A DNA stretch of 8,918 nucleotides from Eubacteriales bacterium (GTDB taxonomy: Bacteria; Bacillota; Clostridia; JANYKE01): NCBI GenBank assembly GCA_025361685.1, contig JANYKE010000019.1:1-8918 (forward strand), written 5' to 3'. The notes under the pieces are model-generated. The model was not told where the DNA came from. It did no database searches and saw nothing but the letters and a program-made list of their open reading frames with translations. This document shows, piece after piece, positions 6,085 to 8,918 of the stretch; the stretch's first letter is position 1, and each line of letters begins with the position of its first letter. A program made the translations under genes and the position numbers.

Positions 6085-8918
6085 ATGAACAAAGAAAGCA
6101 TTACAATGAAATTTAGGAAATGGTTTAGACCGATGAAGCAGATTCAAGTGATTATTCTCGTGATTTCGATGCTAGTTTCATCGATGCTAGCGATAAATGG
6201 AGGTAGCTTAGCATCTGCCAACATTCAGGGGACTGTGTCGGCGTCTAGTACCCAAACGATGTCAATGATTGGAATGCCACTTCATCCGGAAATTACTGAT
6301 CCGAGCTACAAACAAGTATATGTGGATCCAAACGCAGCAACAAACGGAACCGGTACTTTTAACAGTCCTTATAATAATTACACATCGGCGTGCAATACAG
6401 TCAACGGTGGTGGAATTGTGAATATTTTGCCTGGAACATACGGAGATCCAACGAAGAGGACATATACAGTGACTGCGTCTGACCCGAAAAGCTCGATAAC
6501 TATCCAGAATAAAAGTGGCACAGTAGATAAACCAATTATTATTCGCGGAATGCCGGGAGCAAGATTGATCGGCAAAGGAACAGGGTCTAATCTGAATGTG
6601 CAAGGGTGTAGCTATGTTATAATTGATAACATAGCATTCGAGGAGTTGACTTCAAATGTGTCAGCAATGGTTAACGCCAATAGCAGCAATATTTGGATTA
6701 ATAATTGTAAATTTGAGGGAACGGAAATGGTTGAGATACAGGAGGCAGGAATTGCCAATGAAAAGGCCAAAGGGCTGAAACCTGGTGACTCGGGAGAATT
6801 TTGGCAGACGGATGCTATAAATAATGGAACATGGCGGAGAGCAGGAGGCTTTTTGCAATTCTCAGGTGACCCTCTTGGATATATGGAAATCAGTGGTTGT
6901 TATTTTAATCGTAACGGAACTCCATTGAATCAAAATTCAGGGCAGACACTGGCCTTGACAGGTACTCCAAATTCATATATTCACGATAACTATATGACTA
7001 AGCCTGCTCATGGCGCTGTCCGTGTTGAATCATCTGACAATTGTGTAATCAGAAATAATGTGATCGATGCAGAATGGGGAAATGGTGGAGCTCTATGGAC
7101 ATCAAAAAATGTTTTGATTGAGAATAACGTATTCAAGACTGCCGGGTGGGGCGTTTACGAAAATAATAAACCTGCTTTTCAACCCGTGAGTGGCACTGCC
7201 ATCATGCGCAATAATCTTTTTACCCAGAACGGTTGCGGCGGAAGCAGGCAATATCAACCTTCAAATGCAGTAGACGGCAATGAGGATACTGTCTGGAGCC
7301 CTCTTACAAATATTTTAAATCATTGGATTGATATTGACCTCGGAGAGAGCAAAGATTTAAATAGTGTAAAGATAACTTGGCGCAAAAACACCGATCAAGG
7401 AGGGGAGCCGAGAAAATATTATTATGATGCATATGATATTCAGGTATCCGATACGGGAGAGATTGGATCGTGGAGAAGTGTCGGAAATGTTGGTGAAGCA
7501 GGGAATCCGGATACATATAAACAAAACGATGATCCTGACGTAATCACAGTTGCCACAAACACAAAAGCACGATACGTGAAATTGAAAGGTATCAACATAC
7601 CAAGTGCACCAACAACAACTCCTACTCCGGCATATTCAGCAATTGATCAGAAGCTGCCGTTAGGTGCTGGTGAAAGATTAGTGGAGCTATCGGAATTTGC
7701 GGTATTTGGAGCTGAAAAGGACGAATTAGGTAATCCTACAAATCTTGCTTTGGACAAACCTACTGTTGCGTCAATTGTCAGAAAATACATGAGCCCGATG
7801 CAAACCAAAACACCAGAACCTACAATTTTTTTCTGGACTGCTGATACCATGGGTGCAAAGAACTTCCGACTTTACAATAATACAATTACTCAGAACGGCG
7901 GTCAGGCAATACAATTTTATAACAATAACATTGACGCCATAGCAGGTTTGAGAATATTTAATAATATTATGTACGGTGACGGATTTAATTCAGCTGAGCA
8001 ACTGAAAACTATAGCACCAAATTCTGAATTTAAGATGGGTGCTACGGACGGCTGGGGCAGCCAATTTTTTGGATCGAACATCTTGGAAAACAACTTGATT
8101 TGCGCGACATACGGTTTTTCAAAAAATCCGGGATATCAAAAATTGTTTTATTACGAGGGCGGAAAGCTCACCGGCGGCAAAGAATTTTTGAATTTGAACG
8201 AGGTGCAAGATAGTTTCCCATTGGCGGTTAGAAATAATATTGAGTTTGATCCTTTGTTTGAAAAACAGTACCAAAAAATTTCGAATGAGGCAACATTTGA
8301 TGAAACAGCTAATTTCCGATTGAAGGATGGCTCTCCTGCGTTAGGAAGAGGAATGCATGATTCCATGGTAACTGAAGATTCAAATGGATTGACAGATGTT
8401 ATTTATGTTGACGATACATATGTTTTCAATAAGGGAATCGGTGGTTATGCAGCGGAAGAAGGGGGAGGTTTCGGCAAATTTGTCCCTGGAGATACGGTAT
8501 GGATCCAGGACGGATGGAATCTAGCTAGTAGGCAACAAGCTGTAATTAGGAATGTCACCAATCCAGATCCGGCCAATAGTATTAAGGGATCATATACATT
8601 AGACAGGAAAGTTACAGTTTATAAAGGGAATTATGTTGATATGCCGTATTCCGGAAGCACACCTGACTTGGGTGCATATGATTCACCATATGAAATGGCT
8701 GCTCTTCCAACTGCGGCACCAACTCCAACACCGACAATTGCACCTACGCCAACAGTTGAACCTACACCTACGGCAACACAAGAACCTACGGCAACACCTG
8801 AAGCAACATCAACGCCTACACCTACACCTACGGCAGACACACCAACACCAACGCCTACACCAACGCCTACACCAACTCAAAACCCTACACCTACGGCAGA
8901 CACACCAACACCAACGCC
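6085..8918 (+). CDS. Large secreted right-handed beta-helix protein with inserted discoidin domain and TP-rich linker (3' end outside window)
   Basis: One uninterrupted frame, 944 complete codons, open at the right edge. ATG 6085 follows AAGAGGAG (6067-6074) by ten bases. Residues 1-45 form a signal peptide: basic N-region, hydrophobic core IQVIILVISMLVSSMLA, likely cleavage after SLASA (AxA type). VYVDPNA (78-84) and GGGIVNILPGTY, then KPIIIRGMPGA, are the N-cap typical of extracellular beta-helix polysaccharidases. Asn-rich turns such as IENNVF, MRNNLF and YNNTIT mark the helix coils. An F5/8 type C domain (about 385-563) interrupts it: PSNAVDGN (392-399), WIDIDLG (414-420), ARYVKLKG (495-502), LVELSEFAVFG (532-542). 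The helix resumes near 593. NFRLKDGSPALG (743-754) and PDLGAYD (860-866) are the usual end of such folds, here separated by a roughly 100-residue module starting IYVDDTYVFNKG. From 875 a Pro-Thr linker leads to an unseen C-terminal domain (binding module, dockerin or anchor). Likely acts on extracellular polysaccharide, as lyase, hydrolase or binder; substrate and catalytic residues are not identifiable here. Confidence 0.88.
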   Translation, partial: MNKESITMKFRKWFRPMKQIQVIILVISMLVSSMLAINGGSLASANIQGTVSASSTQTMSMIGMPLHPEITDPSYKQVYVDPNAATNGTGTFNSPYNNYTSACNTVNGGGIVNILPGTYGDPTKRTYTVTASDPKSSITIQNKSGTVDKPIIIRGMPGARLIGKGTGSNLNVQGCSYVIIDNIAFEELTSNVSAMVNANSSNIWINNCKFEGTEMVEIQEAGIANEKAKGLKPGDSGEFWQTDAINNGTWRRAGGFLQFSGDPLGYMEISGCYFNRNGTPLNQNSGQTLALTGTPNSYIHDNYMTKPAHGAVRVESSDNCVIRNNVIDAEWGNGGALWTSKNVLIENNVFKTAGWGVYENNKPAFQPVSGTAIMRNNLFTQNGCGGSRQYQPSNAVDGNEDTVWSPLTNILNHWIDIDLGESKDLNSVKITWRKNTDQGGEPRKYYYDAYDIQVSDTGEIGSWRSVGNVGEAGNPDTYKQNDDPDVITVATNTKARYVKLKGINIPSAPTTTPTPAYSAIDQKLPLGAGERLVELSEFAVFGAEKDELGNPTNLALDKPTVASIVRKYMSPMQTKTPEPTIFFWTADTMGAKNFRLYNNTITQNGGQAIQFYNNNIDAIAGLRIFNNIMYGDGFNSAEQLKTIAPNSEFKMGATDGWGSQFFGSNILENNLICATYGFSKNPGYQKLFYYEGGKLTGGKEFLNLNEVQDSFPLAVRNNIEFDPLFEKQYQKISNEATFDETANFRLKDGSPALGRGMHDSMVTEDSNGLTDVIYVDDTYVFNKGIGGYAAEEGGGFGKFVPGDTVWIQDGWNLASRQQAVIRNVTNPDPANSIKGSYTLDRKVTVYKGNYVDMPYSGSTPDLGAYDSPYEMAALPTAAPTPTPTIAPTPTVEPTPTATQEPTATPEATSTPTPTPTADTPTPTPTPTPTPTQNPTPTADTPTPT
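7237..7773 (+). other. F5/8 type C (discoidin) domain inserted in the beta-helix, apparently circularly permuted
   Basis: Residues 385-563 of the beta-helix protein. In the family the order is a first strand like NLALxKPVTAS, then PSNAVDGN, WIxVDLG, ARYVRL and a final ExEVYG. Here PSNAVDGN comes first with no NLAL strand before it, the last strand is ELSEFAVFG (534-542), and a clear NLALDKPTVAS (553-563) follows ten residues later. A PT-rich loop, PSAPTTTPTPAYS (506-518), lies between ARYVKLKG and the last strand. These domains usually bind carbohydrate. Confidence 0.7.
8707..8918 (+). repeat. Tandem-repetitive coding DNA for the Pro-Thr linker
   Basis: Low-complexity codons cct/cca/acg/aca from residue 875 on. 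A 35-base segment at 8821-8855 recurs identically at 8884-8918, a 63-base (21-codon) in-frame period that begins PTPTADTPTP; the second copy is cut by the window edge. A shorter 13-base repeat, CCTACGGCAACAC, occurs at 8767-8779 and 8785-8797 (18-base period). Such linkers are flexible, usually O-glycosylated, and join catalytic and binding modules. Confidence 0.85.

Noticed and set aside
6262..6603. 113-codon minus-strand open frame, and other antisense frames under the beta-helix gene
   Set aside because: All are antisense to a continuous, domain-supported plus-strand gene and have no initiation signals.
8631..8840. Minus-strand frame rich in Val and Gly (GVGVGVGV)
   Set aside because: It is the reverse complement of the Pro-Thr linker codons; the repeat pattern is a shadow of that coding DNA.
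1..8918. CRISPR arrays, tRNA or rRNA genes, complete insertion sequences
   Set aside because: No regularly spaced repeat-spacer pattern, tRNA cloverleaf, rRNA signature or transposase frame was seen on either strand.

Overview
The window looks like chromosomal DNA of a low-to-moderate GC, anaerobic, polysaccharide-degrading Firmicute, most likely a clostridial or lachnospiral species. The clues are strong AAGGAG/GAGAGGAG-type ribosome binding sites, sigma-A-like promoters, a cytoplasmic GH94 sugar phosphorylase beside a phosphohexomutase, and a very large secreted beta-helix protein with a Pro-Thr linker of the kind common in cellulolytic Clostridia. This assignment is an inference; there is no 16S rRNA or similar marker here.

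Layout. (1) Positions 4447 down to 1 (minus strand) read as one co-directional operon: a phosphoglucomutase/phosphomannomutase, then a GH94 glycoside phosphorylase, then the N-terminus of a Glu-rich single-pass membrane protein that runs off the left edge. The first two enzymes make a compact pathway: phosphorolysis of an imported beta-glucoside gives alpha-glucose-1-phosphate, which the mutase turns into glucose-6-phosphate for glycolysis. (2) Positions 4448-4871 are a divergent promoter region. It holds a striking concentric palindrome: 15-bp perfect arms around a 16-bp perfect palindrome with the same centre. (3) Positions 4872-5663 (plus) encode undecaprenyl-diphosphatase UppP/BacA, apparently monocistronic. 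(4) Positions 5664-6084 are an AT-rich spacer. It carries a diverged second copy of the palindromic element, a 22-codon minus-strand mini-ORF with a good ribosome binding site and a plausible promoter, an inverted repeat bracketing the whole spacer, and a perfect consensus TTGACA-N17-TATAAT promoter pointing right. (5) From 6085 to the right edge (plus) runs an uninterrupted reading frame of more than 944 codons. It encodes a secreted right-handed beta-helix protein with a discoidin (F5/8 type C) domain inserted in the helix, followed by a TP-rich linker that runs off the window.

How they fit together. The secreted beta-helix protein is probably a polysaccharide-active enzyme or binding protein outside the cell, and the phosphorylase/mutase pair handles oligosaccharides inside it. 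The two units are not co-transcribed and their substrates need not match. UppP is a cell-envelope housekeeping gene between them.

The most unusual observations are: the discoidin domain appears circularly permuted, with its usual first strand (NLALDKPTVAS) found after its last strand; and the palindromic element occurs on both sides of uppP.
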